DNA of 28,098 nt from positions 1-28,098 of the IMG/VR virus record IMGVR_UViG_3300050116_000228, one strand, 5' to 3'. The position numbers were made by a program, and so were the translations under genes. The notes under the pieces were generated by a model, which saw only the letters and a program-made list of their open reading frames with translations, searched no databases and was not told where the DNA came from. Source of the stretch: a virus. This document shows, piece by piece, positions 1-7,494 of this stretch. Each line of letters begins with the position of its first letter. The first letter of the stretch is position 1.

Positions 1-1
1 G

Positions 2-283
2 ATCGTGCTCACCGACGGCAGCGACATGAAGCTTCGATTCGGTCGCGTCAAGAGCGTCACGGAGCTCGTTGGCCCAGCACACCACAAAACGTTGCGCGAG
101 CCCATGCAGCGTGCGGCGCTGGCGGCCTGGTGCTCGCGCGCCGGCGTCGTGCGCGAGCACGTGTGGGTCGCAAGCGGCGCGAGCAGTCGCTTGGGAAGCG
201 AACGTATGGTCTACACCGCGGTAATCTTTCGCGGCGCGGCTACCCAAAGAGCGGTAGCGAGCGCGGCGGCTTCGCCGGGCTGA
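2..283 (+). CDS. Unknown protein, 5' end outside window
   Basis: The frame is open from the window edge to a TGA at 281-283, and third codon positions are mostly G or C, as in the clear genes of this window. The visible 93 residues hold no motif that I recognise. They are rich in Ala, Arg and Val, with a short HVWVAS stretch near the middle. The true start is probably upstream of the window; a GTG at position 5 or an ATG at 26 are the only alternatives inside it. The gene is convergent with the DUF5131 gene and overlaps its 3' end by 44 bases, which is more than usual, so the last part may not be authentic. It could also be a chance open frame in GC-rich DNA. Confidence 0.45.
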   Translation: MVLTDGSDMKLRFGRVKSVTELVGPAHHKTLREPMQRAALAAWCSRAGVVREHVWVASGASSRLGSERMVYTAVIFRGAATQRAVASAAASPG

Positions 284-1109
284 GCGCGCGGTGCGTGTAG
301 TCGGCCGGCATCGCGCCCGGCACGTGCGTCGGCAGCTCGTCCCACGTGCGGCCGTCGAGCACGCGTCCTCCCGACTCGGGGCGAGGGCCGCCCCATTGCT
401 TGTGCCAAAACGACACGCCTCCGGCTACGCAGCGATCGCGCAGATCGCGCACCCAAGCCATCCGGTCCTCGCGCGGGACCCAAAGAGGCTGACTCGTATC
501 GCCTGCCTTCGTGCGCCCACTGCGCACGAGACCGCGCTCGGCCATGACGTGTTCGCGGCTCAGATGACTCCCGCTCTCGCCGCCCGCGATGAGCCACTGA
601 AATCCGTCCAGGCGGAGCGAGGGTAGCGCCGACAAGAGCGGCTCCGCGGAAATGAAACGCACGGTCACGTCCACGTCGCGGATGGCATCGGCGCGGCTCG
701 TGGTTCCGTCGATGCCGATGGTGGTCCCAAGCCAGACGCACCGTGGGAGCCGGCGACGCTTGGCGTAGCGCGCGGCGTTCTCGGGGCGCTTGGTCAAGAC
801 CTGGTAGCGATGGTGAGGCGCGGCATCCATCGCGTCGCACATCTGGTCGCGGTACGCATCGGGAATCGATTCGTGAAAAAAGTCCGACATCGAGTTTGTG
901 AAGATGAGCGAGGGCCGCTTGATGCGTGTCGGCTCGGCGAGCTTCCACGGACGGAGCATGAGGTCGAAGCCGACCGGAAAAGCCTTCGTCCCGCGCTTGT
1001 TCTCGGCGATAGTCTCGGCGTAGCAGTGCTTGCATTCGGCGCTGACTTTGTCGCAGCCGCTCACTGCGTTCCACGTGTGCTCTGTCCAGTTGATTTTCGT
1101 TTCTTGCAT
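240..1109 (-). CDS. Phage Gp37/Gp68 family protein (DUF5131)
   Basis: The 289-residue product has the hallmark N-terminus of the DUF5131 family. It starts with INWTEHTWN, followed by a cysteine cluster C19-x6-C26-x2-C29-Y, then a TNSMSDFFHE segment, a VLTKRPE segment, and a WLIAGGESG segment near residue 175. The family is described as radical-SAM-like because of this cluster, which would bind an iron-sulfur centre. Its substrate is not established, and I infer none. I chose the ATG at 1109 because GGAGGAAG lies just upstream of it. A longer in-frame start at 1160 lacks such a site and would add 17 residues not typical of the family. The gene is divergent from the terminase operon, so it is probably expressed separately from the late genes. 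Confidence 0.87.
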   Translation of the reverse strand: MQETKINWTEHTWNAVSGCDKVSAECKHCYAETIAENKRGTKAFPVGFDLMLRPWKLAEPTRIKRPSLIFTNSMSDFFHESIPDAYRDQMCDAMDAAPHHRYQVLTKRPENAARYAKRRRLPRCVWLGTTIGIDGTTSRADAIRDVDVTVRFISAEPLLSALPSLRLDGFQWLIAGGESGSHLSREHVMAERGLVRSGRTKAGDTSQPLWVPREDRMAWVRDLRDRCVAGGVSFWHKQWGGPRPESGGRVLDGRTWDELPTHVPGAMPADYTHRALSPAKPPRSLPLFG

Positions 1110-1173
1110 TGTCTTCCTCCAGGGATAGATAACGAATACAGAATAGCAGTTACTTGCCAATCACGCACCCCTC
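1110..1173. promoter_or_regulatory. Divergent intergenic region, DUF5131 / terminase
   Basis: This 64-base gap is the most AT-rich stretch at the left end and must hold the start signals for the minus-strand gene. On the minus strand, TTGGCA (1155-1160) stands 16 bases before TATTCG (1133-1138), a weak sigma70-like pair. A strong Shine-Dalgarno, GGAGGAAG, lies close to the ATG at 1109. On the plus strand I see no convincing promoter and no Shine-Dalgarno before the ATG at 1174. Confidence 0.35.
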
Positions 1174-1668
1174 ATGGGGAATCGTAAACCGAAACGCCGC
1201 GGGCGAGATCCACGCTCCCCGGCGCAACGCGTCGCGGACGCCGAGAAGGTCGCCAAGGCGCTCGAACTGCGCGTGTCCGGCGCGACGTTCGTCCAAATTG
1301 CCAAGGCGCTCGGCTACCGCGGCAAGCAGGGCGCATTCAAGGCCGTGGCGCGCGGCATGGCGGCCCTGACGTCCGGCCCGGCGCAGGCCAACCGGGACGC
1401 GGAGCTCGAACGGCTGCAGCTCGAGGAAACCCGGCTCGACCGCGTGTACCTCGGGCTCGTCAACACCGGCGCATTCAAGGGCGATCCGGACGCCGCCACG
1501 CTGGCCCTACGCGTGACGCAACAGCGCTTGCGTGTGCTCGAGCGGCGGTCGAAGTACTTGGGCCTCGACGCGGCGGAGAAAGTTGAAATCTCCGGCGCGG
1601 TTAACCTCGACTACGCGGCCATGACCGATGACGAGCTCAATCGAATACGCGCCCTGCGACCTCGCTGA
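1174..1668 (+). CDS. Terminase small subunit (putative)
   Basis: The 164-residue protein sits directly before the large terminase and overlaps it by 41 bases. It has the build expected of a DNA-recognising small subunit: a basic N-terminus (MGNRKPKRRGR), a helix-turn-helix-like segment at about residues 25-55 (LRVSGATFVQIAKALGYRG), and a long charged helical region (residues 75-125) that could serve in oligomerisation. Small terminases bind the packaging site and hand DNA to the large subunit. The assignment rests on position, size and the HTH-like segment, not on a distinctive signature. The start at 1174 has no visible Shine-Dalgarno. No later start would keep the basic N-terminus. Confidence 0.72.
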   Translation: MGNRKPKRRGRDPRSPAQRVADAEKVAKALELRVSGATFVQIAKALGYRGKQGAFKAVARGMAALTSGPAQANRDAELERLQLEETRLDRVYLGLVNTGAFKGDPDAATLALRVTQQRLRVLERRSKYLGLDAAEKVEISGAVNLDYAAMTDDELNRIRALRPR

Positions 1669-3058
1669 GGCGGAGCTCGAGCACCGGCGGCGCATGCGGG
1701 CGCGCATGCCGCTCATGGACTTCATCCCGGCGATGAGCCCGCGGATGGTGGCGCCCGTGTGGATGGCGCCCATCGTCCACGTGTTCGACCGCATCAAGCG
1801 CGGCGAGGTCGTGCGCTCGCTGAACTCCAGCCCGCCACAGCACGGGAAAACCAGCGTCGAACTGCACGCGCTCGTGCAATTGCTTCTGCTCGACCCGCGA
1901 CGGAGGCACGCGTTCATCTCTCACACGGCGCGCTTTGCGCAATCGCGCTCGCGGCTTTGCTTGCAAATCGCGCGTCAGGCCGGCGTCGAAATCGCGCCCG
2001 ACTCGATGGCCCGCGCGGACTGGCACACGCGGCAAGGCGGCGGGCTGCTCGCTATGGGCGTTGACGGTGGCCTCACCGGCGAGGCCATTACCGGCGTGCT
2101 GATTATCGACGACCCGTACCGCAACCGCGCGGACGCCGAGTCCTCGATCCTGCGCGACCGCGTGCGCGACTTCTACGACGCCGTCGCGAACGCGCGCATC
2201 CACCCCACGACGTCGATCGTGGTCACGCACACGCGCTGGGTGCCGCCGGACCTTATCGGCGAGCTCTCGCGGGAGAGGCAGCTCGACGATCCGAGCCAGC
2301 CTGTATGGGAGCGGGTGAATCTGCCCGCGGTCAACGAGGCGGGCGAGGCGCTCTGGGAAGCGGGCCACCCGCTCCGGATGCTGCGCGAGGTGCGCGAGCG
2401 CAACGAGTACGACTGGTGGTCGCTCTACATGGGCGAGCCGCGCGTGCGGGGACTGGGCGTCTTCCGCGACGTTCACACGTACGAGCCCGACGCGCTCCCC
2501 ACGACGTACCGTGCGGGCGTCGGCATCGACCTGGCCTACACGGCCAAGACGCATTCGGATTGGTGCGTCGCGATCGTACTGCACGAGCACGAGGGCGTGT
2601 ACTACGTGGTCGATATGCGCCGCGAGCAAGCCACGCCGCCGGACTTCGCCGCGCAGCTTCGGCAGATCAAGCTGGCCGAGCCCACGTCGCGCTGGCTCTG
2701 GTACGCGAGCTCGACGGAGATCGGACTGGCCGATACGCTGCGCGAGATGGTGGGCTTTCCGCTGGTTGGCGAGCTCGCGAAAAACGACAAGTTCGTTCGG
2801 GCGCAGCCCGCGGCCGCGGCGTGGAACGCGGGCAAGATCAAAGTGCCTCGAACCGCTCCGTGGCTCTCGGACTTCCTCAGCGAGGTGGGCTCGTTCACGG
2901 GCGTTGCGGATCGCAACGATGACATTGTCGACGCCCTGTCGGCCGCGTTCGACGTGCTCGATCGGACGGGCGGCGTGGCGCGGGTCAAGGGCGTGCCCTC
3001 GCGGCTCGAGCCGTTCGGCGGCAATCCGTTTGCGCCCAAGGGCGCGGTGAAGTGGTAA
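1628..3058 (+). CDS. Terminase large subunit
   Basis: This is the packaging motor, with an ATPase followed by a nuclease, in 476 residues. The Walker A-like motif is SPPQHGKT at 68-75. Walker B is GVLIIDDP at 156-163. A coupling motif VVTHTRW (198-204) is followed by PPDLIG, as in Mu gp28-type and related terminases. The RNase H-like nuclease starts at GIDLAYT (Asp301), with further acidic residues at Glu364 and at 431-435 (DDIVD), giving a plausible metal site. The protein would cut concatemeric or integrated phage DNA and pump it through the portal. The ATG at 1628 lies inside the small-subunit gene, which suggests translational coupling. The length is normal for the family. Confidence 0.93.
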   Translation: MTSSIEYAPCDLAEAELEHRRRMRARMPLMDFIPAMSPRMVAPVWMAPIVHVFDRIKRGEVVRSLNSSPPQHGKTSVELHALVQLLLLDPRRRHAFISHTARFAQSRSRLCLQIARQAGVEIAPDSMARADWHTRQGGGLLAMGVDGGLTGEAITGVLIIDDPYRNRADAESSILRDRVRDFYDAVANARIHPTTSIVVTHTRWVPPDLIGELSRERQLDDPSQPVWERVNLPAVNEAGEALWEAGHPLRMLREVRERNEYDWWSLYMGEPRVRGLGVFRDVHTYEPDALPTTYRAGVGIDLAYTAKTHSDWCVAIVLHEHEGVYYVVDMRREQATPPDFAAQLRQIKLAEPTSRWLWYASSTEIGLADTLREMVGFPLVGELAKNDKFVRAQPAAAAWNAGKIKVPRTAPWLSDFLSEVGSFTGVADRNDDIVDALSAAFDVLDRTGGVARVKGVPSRLEPFGGNPFAPKGAVKW

Positions 3059-3059
3059 C

Positions 3060-3524
3060 GTGCTGAACGACCGCCGTCCTCCGCCGCTCCGCCGCATGCC
3101 GGCCTACGCGTCGCCCGACGTGCTGCGCGAATGGGTGATCTTCAACGCGCCCGATCTGCGCATCCGCAAGGTGCGCCTCGAGGACGGCCGGCGCGCGTGC
3201 GGCGCGCGGTTCACGTTCGCGGGCGAGCCCATCGAGGTTGAAGCGGTCGAGTCACCCGAGGTCGAGAGCCCGGATGACGAAGTCGTACGCCGCGCGGCGT
3301 GGGTCATCCACGCTCGCCTCGGTACGAGATTGCCGCTCGCCGACGCGGAGCGCGAATCGCTCGAGCGAGCCATTGTCGACGCGGCCCGCGAGGGCAACGC
3401 GGACGCGGCGGACGCGCTCGGGCGGGCGATGGCGCAGCGCAACGAGCGCCCCAGGGCGGCCTTCGTGCGGACGCGGTTCGAGGATTTCGGTGGCCGACTT
3501 TTCGAAAGGGACCAGCGCAGATGA
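3060..3524 (+). CDS. Uncharacterised phage protein
   Basis: The 154-residue protein starts with GTG two bases after the terminase stop, and its own stop overlaps the next ATG (ATGA). An ATG at 3096 is an alternative start. The N-terminal third looks like a small beta-rich fold (EWVIFNAPDLRIRKVRLEDG), the middle is acidic (VESPEVESPDDE), and the C-terminal part is helical. It ends with a basic stretch containing RTRFEDFGGRLF. I recognise no family. Its place between terminase and portal suggests a packaging, connector or head accessory role, which is inference from position. Confidence 0.7.
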   Translation: MLNDRRPPPLRRMPAYASPDVLREWVIFNAPDLRIRKVRLEDGRRACGARFTFAGEPIEVEAVESPEVESPDDEVVRRAAWVIHARLGTRLPLADAERESLERAIVDAAREGNADAADALGRAMAQRNERPRAAFVRTRFEDFGGRLFERDQRR

Positions 3525-4423
3525 TTTATAGCTTTCAAGGCGAATCGGGCGGACCGACTCTGGCCCTCGACGAAAACGGCGGCCGGTACTGGTTCCATGC
3601 CGAGGACCGGCGCTATCGCCACACCCCGAAGGGATCGGGCGAGCACCGCATCGTGGTGCCCGAGACTGAAGCCGCCGGCTCCGCGCTCTTCGCGGCGTTC
3701 CAATTCGCCAGGGAGAAGTGGGAGGCCGAAGACCCGCAGCGCGCCAAGCGCACGACGTGGACGCGTCCGCCGCACCTTCGCGAGATGGATCCCAAACCGA
3801 TCGACGACGCGGCCGAGGCCGGCGTGCCGTCCGCGTACGGCTGGTACCTGCAAGCCAAGGGCGACAACCGGTACCTTTCGGGTGTCAACCCGGACGTTTG
3901 GAGCCCGCGCATCGACCAGGCGCTCCGCTTCGGGCACGACAAGGCGTTCGCGCTGGCGGCCCGCAACGGCGACGCCGAGGCGCGCGCGTTCACGCCGCCG
4001 GCCGCGCCCTCCCCGGGGCCGCCGCTGCCCCCCATGGGCGCGCCCGCCCAAAGCACCGACCTCTGGTACGTGCAAGGCCAGGACGGGCACTATTTGCACG
4101 CCTTCGAGCACAACGAGGACGGCACGCCGAACGAGGAGCCGTCGCACGACGACGCCAAGGGCTGGAGTCCGAACCGCGACGACGCGCTGCTCATGGGCCG
4201 CGACCAGGCCCAGCGCGTGGCCGCGCGCCGGAGCGATCTCGTCGCCATGCGCGTTGACGGGCCCGAGCCCGTACCGGGACGACCTGCCGCGCCCGTGCTG
4301 ACCGTGGCGCAGCCGGGCTGGCCCCCCACGCCGGGCCAGCCCGATACGCGGACGTCGCCCCTGTCCCCGGAGGCCGATACGAGCGTCTCGGGGTGGGGCG
4401 AGGGCCACGCCGGCGAACCGTGA
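3521..4423 (+). CDS. Uncharacterised protein with a duplicated WY-WSP module
   Basis: The 300-residue protein starts at an ATG overlapping the previous stop (ATGA). The frame is open well upstream, but the coupled ATG is the natural start. Two related modules are visible. Residues 107-147 run from GWYLQAKGDNRYLS through WSPRIDQALRFGHDKA to LAAR. Residues 181-236 run from LWYVQGQDGHYLH through WSPNRDDALLMGRDQA to VAAR. A Pro-rich linker (159-177) separates them. A third, more distant copy may start at YWFHAEDRRYRH (23-34). The C-terminal 55 residues are Pro- and Gly-rich and probably disordered. I know no family that matches. The repeat layout resembles small binding domains on a string. Confidence 0.75.
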   Translation: MIYSFQGESGGPTLALDENGGRYWFHAEDRRYRHTPKGSGEHRIVVPETEAAGSALFAAFQFAREKWEAEDPQRAKRTTWTRPPHLREMDPKPIDDAAEAGVPSAYGWYLQAKGDNRYLSGVNPDVWSPRIDQALRFGHDKAFALAARNGDAEARAFTPPAAPSPGPPLPPMGAPAQSTDLWYVQGQDGHYLHAFEHNEDGTPNEEPSHDDAKGWSPNRDDALLMGRDQAQRVAARRSDLVAMRVDGPEPVPGRPAAPVLTVAQPGWPPTPGQPDTRTSPLSPEADTSVSGWGEGHAGEP

Positions 4424-4797
4424 GATCGTATCCGCAATCGTCGCCGGGTTTCACGGGCCAGGTCCCGGTGCGGTTCGAAGGAAGACCCGGCGGTCCGTTC
4501 AATGGCGATGCGAAATGGCGTGGAGTCCGGGATTTTGAGCACGGGACTTTGTGCCGTGCGCTCGGCCTGGATCCCCACCGCTTCTTTTTTGATCTGCCGA
4601 GCACTGTGCGCGGCGTCGGCCCCAACACGCGGGGCGGCGGCGCGCTCCGTGCGGGCCGCCGTCTGATTAACGGCTTCGTGATGATGTCGGGCGATCCGGA
4701 GCCCGTCGCGAAGCTCACGATATGTTTCGCGAGCGAGAAGTTCCGCGACGACGACCCGGACGATAAGCGGGATTTCTTTGACCTCGGGCATAGCTGA
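4420..4797 (+). CDS. Uncharacterised phage protein
   Basis: The 125-residue product starts with a GTG that overlaps the preceding stop (GTGA), in line with the coupling seen along this operon. Codons carry G or C at most third positions in this frame, which favours it over the open frames on the opposite strand. Features include a Gly- and Pro-rich N-terminal segment (FTGQVPVRFEGRPGG), then LCRALGLDPHRFFFDLPS, and an acidic patch DDDPDDKRD near the end. No family is recognised. A longer in-frame start at 4393 exists but would overlap the previous gene by 31 bases. Confidence 0.6.
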   Translation: MRSYPQSSPGFTGQVPVRFEGRPGGPFNGDAKWRGVRDFEHGTLCRALGLDPHRFFFDLPSTVRGVGPNTRGGGALRAGRRLINGFVMMSGDPEPVAKLTICFASEKFRDDDPDDKRDFFDLGHS

Positions 4798-4817
4798 CTA
4801 GGACTAGGAGTCTCTCA

Positions 4818-5411
4818 ATGGCGAACAGCATGGACATGTCTCTCGGCGCGATCGTGCCCGCGCAGAATCAATACAAGAAGCGGCTAGGGCTCTTTCCCGC
4901 GCGCATCGGCTTCGACTTCGCGCACGCGCTCGGCGTCGCGATGCCGCTCACGCCCCCGGACCGCTCGACGAATACGGCGGTGCAAGGCGGACTGGCGCGC
5001 ACGACCATTTCGCGCGGGCCGAAGCACTACGAGATGGGCAAGAACCTGATCGACGGCACGCCGACGGCGCTCAAGGCGTTGCCAGGCGCCACGGTCATGC
5101 TCCCCGTTCAGGATTTCTCGCGGCTCGAGCCGCACCTGGCTGCCAAAGTCCGTTGGGAGTGCCGGCACCCAGACTGCAAGGGAAGCCGATACGAATCGCG
5201 CGAAGCGCTCCTTCGCGACCACGCGGACAACCGCACGCTCATCGAGGAGGCCGAAAAGTCGGTCAACCCGACGCCGCACGTATACCTCGGCGTGATCGAG
5301 ATTGAGGGCAAGGACGCTCGGCCCGAAGTGCGTGGCGAGGACGGCAAGATCGTCAAGCAGGGCGTCGCGGCGGAGATGCCCACTGTGATGCTAGTGTCGG
5401 ACGAAACGTAG
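4818..5411 (+). CDS. Uncharacterised protein with a possible zinc-finger segment
   Basis: The 197-residue protein begins at an ATG with AGGAG nine bases upstream (actaggactaggag). The first 100 residues are loop-rich with no recognised motif. Residues 112-136 (from WECRHPDC to LLRDH) look like half of a C2H2 zinc finger: Cys115-x4-Cys120-x14-His135. His117 or a residue further on would have to complete the site. The C-terminal part is a short beta-rich segment (HVYLGVIEIEGKD). It lies between terminase and portal and could be a head or packaging accessory protein. I cannot assign a function. Confidence 0.72.
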   Translation: MANSMDMSLGAIVPAQNQYKKRLGLFPARIGFDFAHALGVAMPLTPPDRSTNTAVQGGLARTTISRGPKHYEMGKNLIDGTPTALKALPGATVMLPVQDFSRLEPHLAAKVRWECRHPDCKGSRYESREALLRDHADNRTLIEEAEKSVNPTPHVYLGVIEIEGKDARPEVRGEDGKIVKQGVAAEMPTVMLVSDET

Positions 5412-5435
5412 GATCGCGAGGAATAGGGGCCGAAG

Positions 5436-5621
5436 ATGCACGTTCACCGGTGTCAGTGCGGATCGCCCGTCTACGTCGAAGAGTCCGTTTGCCTTCGCTG
5501 CGGCGCGAGCTTGAGCCGCGAGCCGGTCGAGCCCGCGACCGTTCGCCCCCAGCCCGCGCACGACGGCCAGGGCGCCAGCTACGCCGACGAGCAGCACCCC
5601 GACGCGTCGCGGCGCGCCTAA
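5436..5621 (+). CDS. Small zinc-ribbon protein
   Basis: The 61-residue product carries four cysteines in a tight zinc-ribbon arrangement: Cys6-x-Cys8 and Cys19-x2-Cys22 (CQCGSPVYVEESVCLRCG). The rest is a Pro- and Asp-rich tail, probably disordered. A GAGGAAT stretch and a GGGG stretch lie upstream of the ATG. It is followed six bases later by the portal gene. Such tiny zinc ribbons are common in phage late operons and rarely have known roles. It may stabilise a protein complex rather than bind DNA. Confidence 0.72.
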   Translation: MHVHRCQCGSPVYVEESVCLRCGASLSREPVEPATVRPQPAHDGQGASYADEQHPDASRRA

Positions 5622-5627
5622 GCCGAG

Positions 5628-7073
5628 GTGGCTACCGGACAGCCCAACGGCGCGCCCCGCACGCCGGGCCTGCTCGATCAATTCGGTGCGTGGCTCCCCG
5701 CAACCAACGATCCGGCGTTCCAACCGATCGGTACGCCGCTCGCCAATATCCCCGCGACGCGCGACCGCGCACGGCTCATCGTCCGCGAGATCCCCAACTC
5801 GGTCATCGAGACCGGGTGGGACATCCGCGCGGTGCGCTCGGCGCTCCAAGATCTCGTCGTCGGTAACTTCAATCAGCCGGCGCAGCTTCACGATACCATC
5901 GCGGGCGACTCGCGCGTGCAGTCGGCCATGAGCTCGATCTCCGGCGGCCTGCTCGGCGCACCGATCCGCTTCAAGCTCGACAAGCGGCAATCCAAGGACC
6001 GCGCGGCGCGCAAGTGCATGGCCTCGTGGGAGCGGCACTGGCCCAAGATGGAGGCCGAGCCCGCGCTCCTCGACCTCATCGAGTGCGGCGCGTCGCTCGG
6101 CTTTGCCTACTCGCAGCTGCTCTGGGATACGAACAAGACGACCTGGAAGCCGTATCTCCAGAGCTTCAACGCGCGCTACTCGTTCTTTCACTGGCTCAAT
6201 CGGCACCACATCGCGATCACGATGGATGGCGCCGTGCCTATCACCCCGGGCGACGGCCATTGGGTGCTGCACGCGCCGAACGGGTCTTATCGCGGTTGGC
6301 TACGCGGAAGCATCCGCGCCGTCGCGCAATGGTGGCTGGCGCGCAACTACGCGCTCCGCGACTGGGCCCGGTACTGCGAGCTCCACGGCTTCCCGATGCT
6401 GCTCGCGGATACGCCCTTCGGCGCCGACCCGAACGACATCGCCAACCTGACCGTCTCGCTCTCGATGCTCGGGCAGGAGACGATCCTCCAGCTGCCGGGC
6501 AGCGTCGACGTCAACAAGTACGGCCGCTACGACTTGCGGTACCTCGAGCCGAAGGACGAGAACTGGCAGACGTTCAAGGAAATCATCCTTCAGTGCAACG
6601 ACGAGATCACGCTCTCGCTGCTCGGGCAGAACCTGACGAGCGAGGTGAAAGAGGGGAGCTTCGCGGCGGCGCGTGTGCATGCGAACGTGCTGCAAACGCG
6701 CCTTGCGGCCCTCGCCCGATCGCTCGCGCGAACGCTCTACGTGCAGGTGATTCGGCCCTACGCCGCAATCAACTTCGGCGATGCGGACCTCGCGCCGCAA
6801 GCCATCTGGGATGTCCGCCCGCAAGAGGATCTCTTCGCGAAGGCCAAAACGTTCCTCTCGTTCGCGCAGGGCGTTGCGTTCTTGCGCAACGCGGGCGTCG
6901 CGATCAAGAATCTGGAGTCCTTCGCGAAGCGCTTCGGACTCGCAGGGATGAATACCGCCCCGATTGATCCCACGCAGGTCGAAGCACGTCTCGCTGCCGC
7001 CACCGGTAAGGAAATAGCTGGCGCTCCGGACGACGGTGACCACGAGGACGATGACTCTAAAGACGAGTCTTAG
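5628..7073 (+). CDS. Portal protein, Mu gp29-like (DUF935)
   Basis: The 481-residue protein matches the Mu gp29/DUF935 portal family in pattern. There is an N-terminal RARLIVREIPNSVIETGW region; then a conserved core with DSRVQSAMSSISGGLLGAPIRF, ALLDLIECGASLGFAYSQLLW and the VLHAPNGSYRGWLRGSIRA segment; then WARYCELHGFPMLLADTPFG; and a C-terminal region with LLGQNLTSEVKEGSFAAARVH. The portal forms the dodecameric ring at one capsid vertex through which the terminase pumps DNA. The start is GTG at 5628. The C-terminus is acidic (DDGDHEDDDSKDES), a feature shared with the protease-scaffold two genes on. Confidence 0.9.
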   Translation: MATGQPNGAPRTPGLLDQFGAWLPATNDPAFQPIGTPLANIPATRDRARLIVREIPNSVIETGWDIRAVRSALQDLVVGNFNQPAQLHDTIAGDSRVQSAMSSISGGLLGAPIRFKLDKRQSKDRAARKCMASWERHWPKMEAEPALLDLIECGASLGFAYSQLLWDTNKTTWKPYLQSFNARYSFFHWLNRHHIAITMDGAVPITPGDGHWVLHAPNGSYRGWLRGSIRAVAQWWLARNYALRDWARYCELHGFPMLLADTPFGADPNDIANLTVSLSMLGQETILQLPGSVDVNKYGRYDLRYLEPKDENWQTFKEIILQCNDEITLSLLGQNLTSEVKEGSFAAARVHANVLQTRLAALARSLARTLYVQVIRPYAAINFGDADLAPQAIWDVRPQEDLFAKAKTFLSFAQGVAFLRNAGVAIKNLESFAKRFGLAGMNTAPIDPTQVEARLAAATGKEIAGAPDDGDHEDDDSKDES

Positions 7074-7104
7074 CTCCGCCAGGTTCGGCCCGTGGACGAC
7101 GACG

Positions 7105-7494
7105 ATGAGAGCGCACACGACGGCGATCGCGGGGGGTCCGAGGACGGGCAAAACGACGCTCGGTCGCGCGCTCGCGCAAGCTCTCGGCGTCTCGCTTCGA
7201 AGCACCGATTCTCTGATCGAGACCGTGAGCTTCGCCGACGCGCCGCGTAGCGTCGCGCAGTGGATCGCCGAGCCCGGGCCGTGGATCATCGAGGGCGTGC
7301 AGGTAGCGCGCGCGCTTCGGCACTGGCTGCGCGACAACGCCGAGGGCATCCCGTGCGAGCGCGTCTTTTGGAGTGAGTCGCCCAAGGCCGAACAGAGTCA
7401 CGGTCAGGTCATCATGGCGAAGGGCATCCGCACCGTATGGACTCAGATCTTCGAAGAGCTCCAAACGAGGGGCGTAGTCGTGCAGAGGTTCTGA
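7105..7494 (+). CDS. P-loop NTPase, small-molecule-kinase-like
   Basis: The 129-residue protein has a clean P-loop, AGGPRTGKTT (residues 9-18), a downstream Asp35 in RSTD where nucleoside and shikimate kinases place a substrate-binding acid, and a WIIEGVQVARALR segment (60-72) that looks like the second core strand. It is short for a complete kinase and lacks an obvious lid. The ATG at 7105 puts the P-loop at the usual distance from the N-terminus. The frame is open upstream into the portal gene. The gene lies between portal and protease, which is not part of the standard Mu head module. Its substrate is unknown. It overlaps the next reading frame by up to 58 bases. Confidence 0.72.
   Translation: MRAHTTAIAGGPRTGKTTLGRALAQALGVSLRSTDSLIETVSFADAPRSVAQWIAEPGPWIIEGVQVARALRHWLRDNAEGIPCERVFWSESPKAEQSHGQVIMAKGIRTVWTQIFEELQTRGVVVQRF

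Noticed and set aside
1637-3097. A minus-strand open frame of 486 codons opposite the large terminase
   Set aside because: Arg- and His-rich composition without motifs, and it overlaps a gene with clear ATPase and nuclease motifs.
4090-4791. A minus-strand frame of 233 codons, MPEVKEIPLIV...
   Set aside because: Its start looks protein-like, but it runs through two plus-strand genes. The plus frame at 4420-4797 shows the usual G/C third positions and stop-start coupling.
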